Origin: Nevskia soli
GTDB lineage: Bacteria; Pseudomonadota; Gammaproteobacteria; Nevskiales; Nevskiaceae
DNA: 34,017 nucleotides
Assembly: GCA_026224805.1 (NCBI GenBank)
Contig: JAMFRN010000199.1
Span: 1-34,017 of the forward strand
Direction of reading: 5' to 3'
Shown: piece by piece, positions 1 to 9,422 of the stretch
Layout: the number at the start of each line of letters is the position of its first letter
Position numbering within the stretch: position 1 is the first letter of the stretch
Made by a program: the position numbers and the translations under genes
Notes under the pieces: generated by a model
Seen by the model: only the letters and a program-made list of their open reading frames with translations
Databases searched by the model: none
Told to the model about the DNA's origin: nothing

Positions 1-1085
1 CCGAACGCCGGAGCCATGGTGAGCAGGCGGCGCACCCACACCGGCACACGGAAGCCGACGAAACCCTGCATGATGACCTGGCCCGCCATGGTGCCGACGA
101 CCGAGCTGGAAATTCCGGAGGCCATCAGCGAAATCAGGAATACGCCGGCCGCGCCGATGCCCAGCGCCGGAATCAGCGTGTGATAAGCCACGCCGATATC
201 GGCGATGCCCGGCGCCGACTTGCCGAACGCCGAGGTCGACATCATCACCATTGCCATGTTGACCAGGCCGGCGAAGCCGAGCGCGATCACCACTTCCTGG
301 TTGGAGAAGCGCAGCAGGCCGCGGCGTTCGCCGTCGTTGCGCGCAGGGGTGCGGTTCTGGGTCAGTCCGGAATGCAGGTAAAGCGTATGCGGCATGATGG
401 TCGCGCCGATGATGCCGACGGCCAGCGTCACGGCTGCGCGGTCGTGCAGCTGCGGCACCACGGTGTGGTACAGCGCCGCCTGCCAATCCGGGGGAGCGAC
501 GAACAACTCGTACAGATAGCTGAGGCCGATGACGCCGACCAGCGTCCCGATCACGATCTCCAGCGGCCGGAAGCCGCTCTTGTCGAGCCGCAGGATGGCG
601 AAGGTCAGCACCGCCGTGATGCTCAGGCCGCACAGCAGCGAGACATGGAATAGCAGGGAGATGCCCAGGGCGCCGCCGATGAATTCGGCGATGTCGGTGG
701 CGATCGCGGCGATCTCCGATGCGATCCACATGCCGATGACCACGCCGTGCGGAAACTGCTCCCGGCACAGCTCCGCCAGGTTGCGCCGGGTGACGATGCC
801 AATTTTCGCCGACATCGACTGGAACAGCATGGCGACCAGGTTGGCCAGCAGCACTACCCACAGCAACTGGTAGCCGTAGGTGGAGCCGGCCTGAATGTTG
901 GTGGCGAAATTGCCGGGATCCATATAGCCGACCGAGGCCATGACGGCCGGCCCGGCGAAGGGCAGCAGCGCCCGCAGGCCCTTGCGGCGGCCATCGAGTG
1001 CATCGCGCGCGGCGATCTCGACCTGTTGCGTCGCACCGGAAAAGAGGGCGGTGCCAGCCACGGAGTTTTTCAAAAGAGGGAGCAT
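1..1085 (-). CDS. mntH: Nramp-family Mn2+/Fe2+ transporter MntH, 3' end cut by window edge
   Basis: Proton-coupled divalent metal importer of the inner membrane. Reading leftward from ATG at 1085, the frame stays open to base 1 (about 361 residues), so the C-terminus lies outside the window. The family's metal-binding signatures are both present: DPGN at residues 56-59 in the first core helix, and MPH at about 231-233 inside IMPHTLYLHS in helix 6. The protein is a string of hydrophobic helices, as expected. The ribosome site before the ATG is weak (GGAA about 8 bases upstream). The gene lies 143 bp downstream of, and on the same strand as, the oxalate decarboxylase, a Mn enzyme in this family, so co-expression is plausible. 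Nramp identity is secure; Mn rather than Fe preference is inferred from the bacterial family. Confidence 0.93.
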   Translation of the reverse strand, partial: MLPLLKNSVAGTALFSGATQQVEIAARDALDGRRKGLRALLPFAGPAVMASVGYMDPGNFATNIQAGSTYGYQLLWVVLLANLVAMLFQSMSAKIGIVTRRNLAELCREQFPHGVVIGMWIASEIAAIATDIAEFIGGALGISLLFHVSLLCGLSITAVLTFAILRLDKSGFRPLEIVIGTLVGVIGLSYLYELFVAPPDWQAALYHTVVPQLHDRAAVTLAVGIIGATIMPHTLYLHSGLTQNRTPARNDGERRGLLRFSNQEVVIALGFAGLVNMAMVMMSTSAFGKSAPGIADIGVAYHTLIPALGIGAAGVFLISLMASGISSSVVGTMAGQVIMQGFVGFRVPVWVRRLLTMAPAF

Positions 1086-1228
1086 GATGGGGTTCCGGAT
1101 TCTTCGAAATGCGACGCGGTGGTAGGCAGGCGCGGCGCCGTGGCGGCCGAGCTTCCCCTGTAGCCGCGCTCTGGGCAAACGGTGTGCTGTTCGCCCGGGC
1201 GCGGTGAAATACAGCGGCTGCGGCCGGC

Positions 1229-2482
1229 CTAGACCGGCAGGATGTCCGGGCGGTCCCTGGGGAACTGCGCAAGCGTCTCAGCCGTGATGTTCAGGTGCTC
1301 CATCACCAGCTGCGGCGGAGAGCGGGTCAGCCAGTCCGACAGCGATACCTCGGCGAAGCGGTCGGACTTGAACAGCTCCAGAAACACCAGGTCGGTATCG
1401 CCGGTGTTCTGCACGTAGTGGCCGAGGCTCTTCTTCACATAGCCAACATCGCCCGGGCGGAAGTCCGCGGTCTGCGCCCGCGGACCGGTATCGAACACGG
1501 TCATGCGGGCCGAGCCCTTGATGTAGTACTGCCACTCGTCCGCGTTCGGATGCCAGTGCAGCTCGCGCAAGCCGCCGGGCTTGACCGTGACCAGAGCCGC
1601 GGCGACGTTGGCCGATGCATTGAAGTTGCGGCTGTCGGCGATCTGCACGAAGCCGCCGCGGGTCTGCCGCGCCGGCGGCAGGTCGCCCAGCGAGAAGATG
1701 AAGGGATGGGCCGGCTCGCCCTTGGGCGAGCGCACCGCGCGCTGCGCGGCAGCCAGCGGACCCGGATCCTCGCCCTGGAAGATCCACAGGTTGTCGAGCG
1801 GAGTGTTCTTGAAGGCCTCGGCCGGCACGCCGAAGTTCGCGGCGAGCACATCCGGCGGCGTGTGCGCGATCCAGTCGGTCAGCTGCAGCGTGTTGAATTC
1901 GGTGGCCTTGCCGCTGTCGAAGGCGATCAGGAACTCGGCGCCGCTCGCTCCCAGGCCTTGCAGGGAATGCGGCAGGCCCGGCGGGAAGTACCACAGGTCG
2001 CCGGTCTTCACGTCGGCCACCTGCGGGCGGCCCTGTTCGTCGATGATGGTGATGCGGCACTTGCCGTCCAGCATGATGGCCCACTCGGCCTGCTGGTGCC
2101 AATGCAGCTCGCGTACGCCGTTCGTCGCCAGGCGCATGTTGACGCCCGAGATGTCCTGCGAGATAGCGAAGTCGTCCTGCGTCACCTCGCGTGCCCAGCC
2201 GCCGTTCTGAAAGCGCTTGTGCGCGTTGTTGAAGGAGGCCCAGAACAGCGGCATGCCGTTGACGTCGGTGGCCGGCGGGTCCTGGAACGAAGGGAATTGG
2301 CTGGCCAGCACCGGGTTTTGCGGGCCCGGTTCGTCCAGGCTGGTGGGGCTCTTGCCGTTGATGCGGCCTTCCGGCGGCGAATCTGGGTTGCCGAACGAGG
2401 CCGCCCTGGCGGCGGCCACGCCCAGCGTCGCCGCCGAGGCTGCCGCGCCGACCAGCATTTTGCGTCGTGACAAATCAGTCAT
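1229..2482 (-). CDS. oxdC: Tat-exported bicupin oxalate decarboxylase (OxdC/MncA-like)
   Basis: Probable Mn-dependent conversion of oxalate to formate and CO2 outside the cytoplasm. The N-terminus carries a twin-arginine signal (SRRKML, residues 5-10, then an Ala-rich hydrophobic stretch to about 27). Two cupin domains follow, each with a complete metal set: H127, H129, E133, H172 in the first and H309, H311, E316, H355 in the second. The lid segment after the first cupin reads TEFNT, aligning by eye with the SENST lid of Bacillus OxdC. This places E195 at the catalytic Glu162 position, which favours decarboxylase over oxalate oxidase. At 417 residues it has the usual bicupin length plus a signal. 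It is divergent from a metal-type two-component system and upstream of mntH. The exact substrate is not proven by sequence. Confidence 0.88.
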   Translation of the reverse strand: MTDLSRRKMLVGAAASAATLGVAAARAASFGNPDSPPEGRINGKSPTSLDEPGPQNPVLASQFPSFQDPPATDVNGMPLFWASFNNAHKRFQNGGWAREVTQDDFAISQDISGVNMRLATNGVRELHWHQQAEWAIMLDGKCRITIIDEQGRPQVADVKTGDLWYFPPGLPHSLQGLGASGAEFLIAFDSGKATEFNTLQLTDWIAHTPPDVLAANFGVPAEAFKNTPLDNLWIFQGEDPGPLAAAQRAVRSPKGEPAHPFIFSLGDLPPARQTRGGFVQIADSRNFNASANVAAALVTVKPGGLRELHWHPNADEWQYYIKGSARMTVFDTGPRAQTADFRPGDVGYVKKSLGHYVQNTGDTDLVFLELFKSDRFAEVSLSDWLTRSPPQLVMEHLNITAETLAQFPRDRPDILPV

Positions 2483-2604
2483 GAGGTCTTACTCCTGGGT
2501 ATTGAAGGGAAGCGAATATGCAGAGCTGTGCCATGCGCAGCTGGCGTGGTCGACCGACTACGAAACCGAGTCTATGGAGGCGGCCTTGCCGGGCGCTGTC
2601 GTCC

Positions 2605-2624
2605 CGATTACAAGCTTGTAATCG
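2605..2624. promoter_or_regulatory. 20-bp perfect palindrome, cop-box-like operator
   Basis: CGATTACAAGCTTGTAATCG is its own reverse complement. It holds TTACA and TGTAA half-sites, which resembles the inverted repeats bound by CopR/IrlR/CzcR-type metal response regulators. It lies 54 bp before the response regulator start (2678) and 123 bp before the divergent oxdC start (2482). It could therefore serve autoregulation, oxdC control or both. The palindrome is seen directly; the binding protein is inferred. Confidence 0.65.
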
Positions 2625-2677
2625 AAAGGAGTCGCCCGCAGGCGTATGATTTTCGGCACGAGCCTGCGAGTACTCCG

Positions 2678-3352
2678 ATGCGATTGCTGGTGATTGAAGA
2701 CGAGCCCAAGACGCTCGCCTATCTGAAGAAGGGCCTGGAAGAGTCGGGCTTCGTCGTCGATACGGCGCGCACCGGCACGGATGGCCTGCACCTGGCGATG
2801 TCGGACGACTACGACCTGCTGGTGCTCGACGTGATGCTGCCGGGCCTCGACGGCTGGACCGTGGTGGAGCGCCTGCGTGCGCGCAAGAGCACGCCAGTGC
2901 TGTTCCTCAGCGCGCGCGACGATCTCGACGATCGCATCCACGGGCTGGAACTCGGCGGCGACGACTATCTGGTGAAGCCCTTCGCTTTCGTCGAGCTGCT
3001 GGCCAGGATCCGCACCCTGTTGCGCCGCGGGCCGGTGCGGGAAATGGAGCACCTGGTGGTGGGCGATCTTGAAATCGACGTGATCAAGCGGCGTGTCCGC
3101 CGCGGCGGTGTGCGCATCGACCTGACCTCGCGCGAGTTCTCCCTGCTGCACCTGCTGGCGCGCCGGCGCGGCGAGATTCTCAGCCGCACGCAGATCGCCT
3201 CCTACGTCTGGGACATGAATTTCGACAGCGACACCAATGTGGTCGAGGTGGCGGTGCGCCGCCTCCGCGCCAAGGTGGACGATCCCTTTGCCGTGAAATT
3301 CATCCATACCGTGCGTGGCATGGGTTATGTGCTGGATGTCGAGAAGCCCTGA
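2678..3352 (+). CDS. OmpR-family heavy-metal response regulator (IrlR/CopR/CusR type)
   Basis: Cytoplasmic DNA-binding response regulator of 224 residues, the normal OmpR/PhoB length. The receiver domain (about 1-115) shows the acidic pair at E7/D8, phospho-acceptor D51 in [12 protein letters not shown], and K100 in YLVKPF. The C-terminal winged helix (about 125-222) contains [22 protein letters not shown] and [10 protein letters not shown], typical of this family. The ATG at 2678 was chosen because the protein then begins with the canonical MRLLVIEDE; the longer upstream frame has no family character. Its stop overlaps the start of the sensor kinase by one base (TGATG), so the two are co-translated. 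The close match to the IrlR/CopR/CzcR branch suggests copper, zinc, cadmium or silver sensing, but the metal cannot be read from sequence. Confidence 0.93.
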   Translation: MRLLVIEDEPKTLAYLKKGLEESGFVVDTARTGTDGLHLAMSDDYDLLVLDVMLPGLDGWTVVERLRARKSTPVLFLSARDDLDDRIHGLELGGDDYLVKPFAFVELLARIRTLLRRGPVREMEHLVVGDLEIDVIKRRVRRGGVRIDLTSREFSLLHLLARRRGEILSRTQIASYVWDMNFDSDTNVVEVAVRRLRAKVDDPFAVKFIHTVRGMGYVLDVEKP

Positions 3353-4761
3353 TGCGGCGCCTGTCCCTGACGGCTGCGCTGGCCGGGGCCTTTGCCCTGG
3401 TCACGCTGCTCACGTTCTATTTTGTCGGCAGCATCCTGTACACCAATCTGCACCGGCAGCTGCTGCGCATCGGCAGCGAAGAGGTGGTGATCAAGGCGCA
3501 GCACCTGCGCAGCCTGGTCGCCGGCGAGGATTCGGCCGCCGCCTTGCTGACTCATGCTTCCCGCTTCGCCGGGCAGGTGGTGGGCAGCGATGCTTTCGTG
3601 GTGCAGATCCGCTCGAGCGACGACCGGGTGCTGGTGAATTTCGATCCGTCCGGGCTGGGCGTGGTTGCGGTTCCGGCGCTTCCTGATGGCCGGCCGGCGC
3701 GGGACTCCGACGTGCGGCAATGGACGGGAGTTTCAGGCGGGGAGATCCGCGGCGTCTCGGTGCAGGCGCGCTTCCACGACGGCGACGTCGTCACCATCAT
3801 CGTAGGCCGCTCCATCGACGACCTGCTCAGCCTGCTGCAGCGCTATCGCAACACCATCGTCCGCACCGTCACCTTCGGCGCGCTCGTCGCCATGGCGCTC
3901 AGCTACGCGCTGGTGCGCCGGGCGCTGCGGCCGCTGCACCGGATCACCGAGCAGGCCGGCCGCATCACCATGGAGGGCCTGAATGTCCGGCTCGACGAGA
4001 CCCATCTGTCGCCGGAGCTGCGCGAGCTGAGTGCGTCCATGAACGGCATGCTGGGCCGGCTGGAGCAGGGCGTGCGGCTGTTGTCCGACTACACCGAAAA
4101 CCTGGCCCACGATCTGCGCACGCCGGTCAACAATCTGCGCGGCCAGACCGAAGTCCTGTTGTCGCGCCAGCGCAGCGCGGAGGATTATCAGGCCCTGCTC
4201 GCCTCCAATCTCGAGGAATACGAGCGGCTGGGCCGCATGATCGAGAACATCCTGTTCCTGGCGCGCGCCGGCAATGCACAGATTGCGCTGCGCCGGGCGG
4301 ATCTGGATCTGGGCGAGCAGCTGCGCCATGTCGCGGAATATTTCGAGGGGCTGGCCGAGGAGAGCGGCGTGTCGCTGCGGGTGCAGGCCGCCGGCAGCAT
4401 CAGGGCCGATGCGGTGTTGTTCCGGCGCGCCATCAGCAATCTGCTGTCGAACGGGCTGCGCTATACGCCAGCCGGCGGCCTGATCGAGCTGAGCGCGGCG
4501 CCGGCTCCCGGCGGCACCACGGTCTGCGTCAGCAACTCGGGCGCGGGTGTCGCCCCCGAGCACCTCGACCGGATTTTCGAACGCTTCTACCGGGTGGATG
4601 AGGCGCGCAGCAATTCATCGGAATCCACCGGGCTGGGGCTGGCCATCGTCCGCTCCATCATGGATCTGCACCAGGGCAGCGTCACGGCGGAAAGCCTCGA
4701 TGGCGTCACGCGCTTCAGCCTGTTCTTTCCCGACGAGCCCGTTCAGCCGGCCGCGGCCTGA
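3352..4761 (+). CDS. Heavy-metal sensor histidine kinase (CusS/CopS/CzcS type)
   Basis: Inner-membrane sensor, 469 residues. A first transmembrane helix (about 8-30) is followed by a periplasmic domain (about 31-165) and a second helix (about 170-188), then a HAMP linker. The HisKA region has the phosphorylated histidine H253 in [15 protein letters not shown]. The ATPase domain shows the N box ([13 protein letters not shown], about 361-373), F box ([13 protein letters not shown]) and G box (STGLGLAIV, about 425-433). The [16 protein letters not shown] segment after the second helix and the [11 protein letters not shown] segment are typical of the metal-sensing CopS/CusS/CzcS branch. It forms an operon with the preceding response regulator and ends convergently 34 bp from the outer-membrane factor gene. 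No efflux RND, Cop or Cus structural genes accompany it here; the nearest potential target is oxdC. Confidence 0.9.
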   Translation: MRRLSLTAALAGAFALVTLLTFYFVGSILYTNLHRQLLRIGSEEVVIKAQHLRSLVAGEDSAAALLTHASRFAGQVVGSDAFVVQIRSSDDRVLVNFDPSGLGVVAVPALPDGRPARDSDVRQWTGVSGGEIRGVSVQARFHDGDVVTIIVGRSIDDLLSLLQRYRNTIVRTVTFGALVAMALSYALVRRALRPLHRITEQAGRITMEGLNVRLDETHLSPELRELSASMNGMLGRLEQGVRLLSDYTENLAHDLRTPVNNLRGQTEVLLSRQRSAEDYQALLASNLEEYERLGRMIENILFLARAGNAQIALRRADLDLGEQLRHVAEYFEGLAEESGVSLRVQAAGSIRADAVLFRRAISNLLSNGLRYTPAGGLIELSAAPAPGGTTVCVSNSGAGVAPEHLDRIFERFYRVDEARSNSSESTGLGLAIVRSIMDLHQGSVTAESLDGVTRFSLFFPDEPVQPAAA

Positions 4762-4795
4762 GAATTCCAGCGCCTGAAGTGAGGTTTGCCTCTCG

Positions 4796-6298
4796 TTATG
4801 GCGTCGTCGGCGCGACCGCATTGTCCGCGGCGGCCGGACCGGTGGCCGGTGCGTCGCCGGGTTTTTCTGCCGGTGCGTCGGCCGGCAGGGTCAGCGTCGC
4901 CGGGTCCCAGCCGCCGCCGAGTGCCTGATACAGGGCCACCATGCTGTCGAGCCGATCGCGATAGCTGCGCGCGGCGGCGAGCTCCACGTCCAATGCCTGC
5001 TGCTGTGCCGCGATCAGCTCTAAGCGGCTCAAACGGCCGGCCGTCAGCGACTGATTCAGGCGCTGCAGCTGTGCGCCTTGCAAGTCGCGCGCGCCGGCCC
5101 AGCGTGCTTCATCGGCGCTCGCCGACTGGTAGCTCAGGAGTGATTTCTCGACATCGGCGAAGCCTGCGTAAATGCTCTTGCGGTACTCGGCCAGCAGCAG
5201 GTCGTATCGGCGCTTGCTGGCATCGGATTGGGCGCTGAGGCGGCCGCCATCGAACATGCTGTAGCTGACGATCGGACCGGCGCCGACGATCGAGCTGCTT
5301 TTGAACACCAGGGCGTGTACCGATTCGGCGACAAAGCCGTACTTCGCGGTGAGGCTGACCTGCGGAAACATCTCCGCCCGTGCCACCTCGATTTCCGCAT
5401 GCGCCGCGATCAGATGCGCTTCCGCGGCACGGATGTCCGGGCGGCGCTCGAGCATCGCGGAGGGCAGGCCCTGCGGCGGCATCGGCGCGGTCACGGTCGT
5501 GCGCAGCGGCGCGGGGGCGATGTCGAGGGATTCGGGATTGACGCCGATCAGCACCGCCAGCGCATTGACGGTTTCGCTGCGCAAGGTTTGCAGCGCCGCA
5601 GCCTGGGCCTGCGCGTCGCGCTCGGCCAGTTCGGCTTCCAACACCGGCGCCGCGCCGATGCGCCCGGCCGCCTGGCGCAGCCGCGCCAGGCGCAGGCGCT
5701 CTCCCACCAGCGCGTTGCGCTGTGCCGACAGGGCGATTTCCTCGTCCAGCTCGCGCACGTCGAAATACGCGCGGGCGATCTCGCTGCGCAGGCCGATGGC
5801 GGCCGTGCCGGCGTCGAACACGCTCGCCTGGTAGTCGGACTTCGCCGCCTTGACGGAATTGCTGACACGGCCCCAGAAATCGAGTTCGTAACTGGCGTCG
5901 AGCGACACCGCATACAGGTTGGTGTCCAGGTCCAGCTGCCGGCCGTTGTTGATGGCCAGGGCCTGGGTGTAGACCGGGTCCGGCGGCAGGGCGTTGATCG
6001 ACAGCGAGGGATACTCATGCGAACGCGCGCCCTTGAGCGCGTCGCGCGCGAGCAGCACGCGGTCGGCGGCGATCTGCAGGTCCGGACTGCTGGCCGTTGC
6101 CTGATCCAGCAGTTGCAGCAGGCGTGGATCCTTGAATTCCTGCCACCAGTTGTTCGCCGCCGGCGCGCCGGCGGGCTGGCCGGCGCTCCAGTTCTGCGGC
6201 ACGGGCAAGGCTGGTCGCTCATACGCCGGATGATAGAGGCAGCCGCTCAGCAGGGTGCCGGCGCAAGCCGCGGCAAACGGGATACGGCTGCGGATCAA
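4796..6298 (-). CDS. Outer-membrane efflux factor lipoprotein (NodT/OprM family)
   Basis: Trimeric TolC-like outer-membrane channel of a tripartite exporter, 500 residues as called. A TTG start at 6298 is preferred: a GGAG ribosome site lies 6 bases upstream, and the protein then begins MIRSRIPFAAACAGTLLSGC, a lipoprotein signal with lipobox LLSGC. The mature part starts with YHPAYERPALPVP and WW.EFKDPRLLQLLDQA, hallmarks of the family. It contains the duplicated helical repeat, with ERRPDIRAAEAHL near the middle. The TTG overlaps the stop of the adaptor gene as TTGA, indicating translational coupling. It is last in the leftward four-gene operon and would connect the adaptor and ABC permease to the cell exterior. 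The substrate is unknown. An upstream in-frame extension (to 6370) would bury the signal peptide and is unlikely. Confidence 0.88.
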   Translation of the reverse strand: MIRSRIPFAAACAGTLLSGCLYHPAYERPALPVPQNWSAGQPAGAPAANNWWQEFKDPRLLQLLDQATASSPDLQIAADRVLLARDALKGARSHEYPSLSINALPPDPVYTQALAINNGRQLDLDTNLYAVSLDASYELDFWGRVSNSVKAAKSDYQASVFDAGTAAIGLRSEIARAYFDVRELDEEIALSAQRNALVGERLRLARLRQAAGRIGAAPVLEAELAERDAQAQAAALQTLRSETVNALAVLIGVNPESLDIAPAPLRTTVTAPMPPQGLPSAMLERRPDIRAAEAHLIAAHAEIEVARAEMFPQVSLTAKYGFVAESVHALVFKSSSIVGAGPIVSYSMFDGGRLSAQSDASKRRYDLLLAEYRKSIYAGFADVEKSLLSYQSASADEARWAGARDLQGAQLQRLNQSLTAGRLSRLELIAAQQQALDVELAAARSYRDRLDSMVALYQALGGGWDPATLTLPADAPAEKPGDAPATGPAAADNAVAPTTP

Positions 6299-7199
6299 GG
6301 CTTGCTCCGCACGCGCACCAGCACGCGCTGGCCGATGAGCAGATCCGTGGTGTTGAGCTCCAGCACGCATTCGACCACGCGATCGTCCTTGGCGGCAGGG
6401 CGCACTTCCGGCAACTCGTGCACCGGGCCGACCGAGCGCGCCACGCGCAGCACGCGTGCGGTGTAGACCTTGCTGTCGTCGTATTCCGGCGCCACTTCGG
6501 CGCTCATGCCCGGCAGCACCTGGCCGAACAGCCGCTCGTCCAGTTCGGCGCGCACGATCAGGGGGCCGTCGCCGGCGAACCAGACCAGAGGGCTGCCGCT
6601 GCTGACGCCTTCGCCGGGGTGGACGAAGACGCGCAGCACCTGGCCGTGCGCCGGCGCCCGCAACTCCAGGCGCTTGAGCCGGTCCTGCGCCTGCTGCAAT
6701 TGCAGTTCCGCGGCCTGCCCGGCCAGCAGGGCCAGCCCCGACTGTGCCTGCAGGTCGGCGATTTTCTGCCGCGCCTGGCGCAGCTCTTCCTCCGGTTCGG
6801 CCTGCTGCTCGACCAGCGGTCCGAGCCGGGCGGCTTCTTCCTGCGCCCGGCCGAGCTGGGCGCCGAGCGCGGCCTGCTCCTGGCGGCGGCGCTGCAATTC
6901 GACTTCAGCCAGATGGGTGTCGATCTGCGCCTGACTATCGTCCAGGCGCAGCAGCAGGTCGCCGGCGGCAACCGTGTCGCCGTCCTTGACGGCGATGCTT
7001 TGCACCACGCCGTCGCTGCGCGCGCCCAGGCGCTGCGTGCCGCCCTGCACGTCGACCCAGCCGGGCGCGGTGGCGACGATGTCGCTGGGGGCGGCGGCCG
7101 GCGGCGCGCCGGCACCGCCGTCGCCGCGCGAGCAGCCGCTGGCTGCCATGACTGCCGCCGCCATGACGGCGGCGAGCGCAAGGTTTCGGTCGAAGCGAT

Positions 7200-7203
<4 letters not shown>
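6295..7203 (-). CDS. HlyD/MacA-like periplasmic adaptor lipoprotein
   Basis: Membrane fusion protein, 302 residues, linking the ABC permease to the outer-membrane factor. The start is TTG at 7203 (overlap TTGA with the ATPase stop). It yields a basic N-terminus, a hydrophobic stretch and lipobox AASGC near residues 20-24, so a lipoprotein is expected. A biotinyl-lipoyl half (GARSDGVVQSIAVKDGDTVAAG, split here as GARSDGVVQSIAV and KDGDTVAAG) is followed by a long Gln/Glu/Ala/Arg-rich coiled coil (about 80-175). The second lipoyl half (LRAPAHGQVLRVFVHPGEGV) and a beta-barrel segment come next. This is the normal order for the family. Starting at the internal ATG 13 codons later would remove the basic N-region. 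The mid-operon position, between ATPase and outer-membrane factor, supports the role. Confidence 0.88.
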
Positions 7204-7981
<778 letters not shown>

Positions 7982-7985
<4 letters not shown>

Positions 7986-9109
7986 CGCAGCAGCTCCGCT
8001 GGTTCGAGGCGGTACAGCTCACGCAGGGCGAGCAGCCCTGAAATCATCGCGGTGAACAGGCCGATCAGCACCGCCGTCAGCACTGCCCACCAGGTCAGCA
8101 CCAGCGGCACGTACAACGCCTGCGCCAGCGCGTTGGCCAGGATCGACACGATCACCGTCAGCACCGCGCCGAGCACGCCGATCCACAGCGACTGCTCCAG
8201 CACCACCGCGCTGAGCTTGGCCGCCGGCACGCCGATGGCGCGGAAGGTGGCGTACTCGCGCAGCGTCGACAGGATTACGCCGCGCAGGGTCTGGCTGGTG
8301 ATCACGGTGCCGATGATCAGGCCCAACAGGGAAGAGAACAGGAAGCCGGCGCCCACGCCCGATTCCGTCAGCCACCACTGCTGCGAGTTCATGGAAAACT
8401 CGCGGGCGGTCCAGACGCGGTAGGCCGGGCGGCGCAGCAGAGACTGCAGATCGTCGCGTGCGCCTTCCGGCGTGCCGTCCCGGGTCTTGGCCAGCACGAA
8501 GGTAGTCAGGTCCTCGCCCGTAGCGGAAGGCTCGGACAGTTCGCGGGCGGTTTGGGCGGAAGCGAAAACATAGGTGTTGCCGATGCTGCGCAAGCCCTTG
8601 CTCAGGCCGACCACGCGCACGCGATGCCCATTCACCTCGGCCAGGCGGCCAATGACGGCGTGCAGCTTGTCGGCTTCGCCGCGATCGACCACCACCGTCG
8701 AGGGCTCCGCCAGCCGGGCACAGAGCGCGTCGCGCATCGGCTGCGGACAGGCCAGCGCATCGGCCGCCGGCTGCAGGCCGACCAGGCTCACCGCCACGCG
8801 CGTGCCGTCGCCGGAGCGCCAGTCCGCATCGTGGACCAGCATGGTTTCGCTGCGCGTCACCTCCGGATGCAGCCGCAGCAAGGCGCCCAGGTTTGCCGGG
8901 ATGTCGCGCGACTGGTCGAAGCTTTCGGTTTCCGGCGAAGTGACCCAGAGATTGGCGCCGGAGCGGTCGACCAGCACCGTCACCGTGCCGAACATGCCCA
9001 GCAGCAGGCCCAGCTGTACCAGCATCAGCACGCCGGCGAAAGCGACCGACAGCAATCCGGGCAGGAAACGCCGCCATTCGTACAACAAGGTGGCGCGGGC
9101 TAGGGACAT
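7982..9109 (-). CDS. FtsX-like ABC transporter permease (DevC-like)
   Basis: Inner-membrane permease, 375 residues. One N-terminal helix (about 15-40) is followed by a large periplasmic domain and three C-terminal helices (about 255-365), ending RELYRLEPAELLR. This one-plus-three topology is that of the FtsX/MacB/DevC fold. The separate ATPase, adaptor and outer-membrane genes resemble the cyanobacterial DevBCA-TolC glycolipid exporter more than fused MacB. ATG at 9109 (MSLARATLLYEWRRF) was chosen. The frame extends 8 codons to a TTG at 9133, but neither start has a clear ribosome site. It is the first gene of the leftward operon, whose promoter must lie in 9110-9300, close to paired palindromes. 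Confidence 0.87.
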
Positions 9110-9198
9110 TAAGGGCAGGGAAGGAAAGAGCAATTATGAATTGTTATGGATCGGGCAGGCCAGAGCGGCCCTGCTGCCGCAGCATGCAAACCGGCCTA

Positions 9199-9215
9199 TT
9201 TGCCAGACTGGCAAA
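9199..9215. promoter_or_regulatory. Inverted repeat, candidate enhancer site 1
   Basis: TTTGCCAGACTGGCAAA has perfect 8-bp arms around a single central A. Its centre lies about 147 bp upstream of the expected sigma-54 transcription start (about 9354). That is within the usual range for NtrC-type activator sites. It is also about 98 bp upstream of the divergent exporter start, so it could serve either operon. Confidence 0.55.
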
Positions 9216-9216
9216 A

Positions 9217-9233
9217 GCTACAGAATTTGTAGC
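9217..9233. promoter_or_regulatory. Inverted repeat, candidate enhancer site 2
   Basis: GCTACAGAATTTGTAGC has 6-bp perfect arms (GCTACA/TGTAGC), with one mismatch in the next inner pair. It directly follows the previous palindrome; centre-to-centre distance is 18 bp, a little under two helical turns. Its arms differ from those of site 1, so two different proteins, or one protein with relaxed specificity, could bind. Confidence 0.45.
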
Positions 9234-9302
9234 AATCCCCTTATTGCAGTGTAAAGAAACGTTGAGATGCAGCCGAAATTTGCCGCGTAAATTTCATAAC
9301 TT

Positions 9303-9318
9303 ATTGTTTTAAAACAAT
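9303..9318. promoter_or_regulatory. 16-bp AT-rich palindrome next to the -24 element
   Basis: ATTGTTTTAAAACAAT is a perfect palindrome ending 8 bp before the sigma-54 promoter. This position fits a repressor or DNA-bending site better than an enhancer. It does not match the IHF consensus well. Confidence 0.4.
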
Positions 9319-9326
9319 GTTTCGGA

Positions 9327-9342
9327 TTGGCATTATCTTTGC
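9327..9342 (+). promoter_or_regulatory. Sigma-54 (RpoN) -24/-12 promoter
   Basis: TTGGCATTATCTTTGC matches the sigma-54 consensus YTGGCAN6TTGC. The invariant GG (9329-9330) and GC (9341-9342) are 12 bp apart, which is the required spacing. Transcription would start near 9354 and run into the phosphatase gene at 9423. The cassette ends with a gene for a sigma-54 activator that has an intact GAFTGA loop, which independently supports this call. Confidence 0.8.
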
Positions 9343-9422
9343 GCTTCTTTACCCCCTTCAGGCATTTAACCCGCTCAAAACTGGCCCGCTATTTGGCCAG
9401 CCAAAATCCAAAAGCGAACCCA

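Larger units (their letters stand above)
9110..9422. other. Divergent regulatory region between exporter operon and sigma-54 cassette
   Basis: Non-coding, 313 bp, markedly AT-richer than its surroundings between about 9215 and 9350. It holds adjacent palindromes at 9199-9215 and 9217-9233, a 16-bp palindrome at 9303-9318 and a sigma-54 promoter at 9327-9342. An open frame runs on from 9327 into the phosphatase gene, but its first 32 codons overlap the promoter and have no family character. No promoter for the leftward exporter operon could be assigned with confidence. Confidence 0.7.

Noticed and set aside
1086-1228. Mn riboswitch (yybP-ykoY) in the mntH leader
   Set aside because: GGGGAAG and CCTACC occur, but the conserved GGGGAGUAG block and loop pair could not be recognised.
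4762-4795. Terminator between the sensor kinase and outer-membrane factor genes
   Set aside because: Only a 4-bp stem (GAGG/CCTC) without a T-run is present.
9217-9233. A second cop-box for the metal response regulator
   Set aside because: The half-sites are CTACA/TGTAG with a 5-bp spacer, unlike TTACA/TGTAA with 4 bp at 2605-2624, and the position suits the sigma-54 promoter better.
9250-9318. IHF binding site between enhancer and promoter
   Set aside because: The region is AT-rich as expected, but no good match to WATCAANNNNTTR was found.
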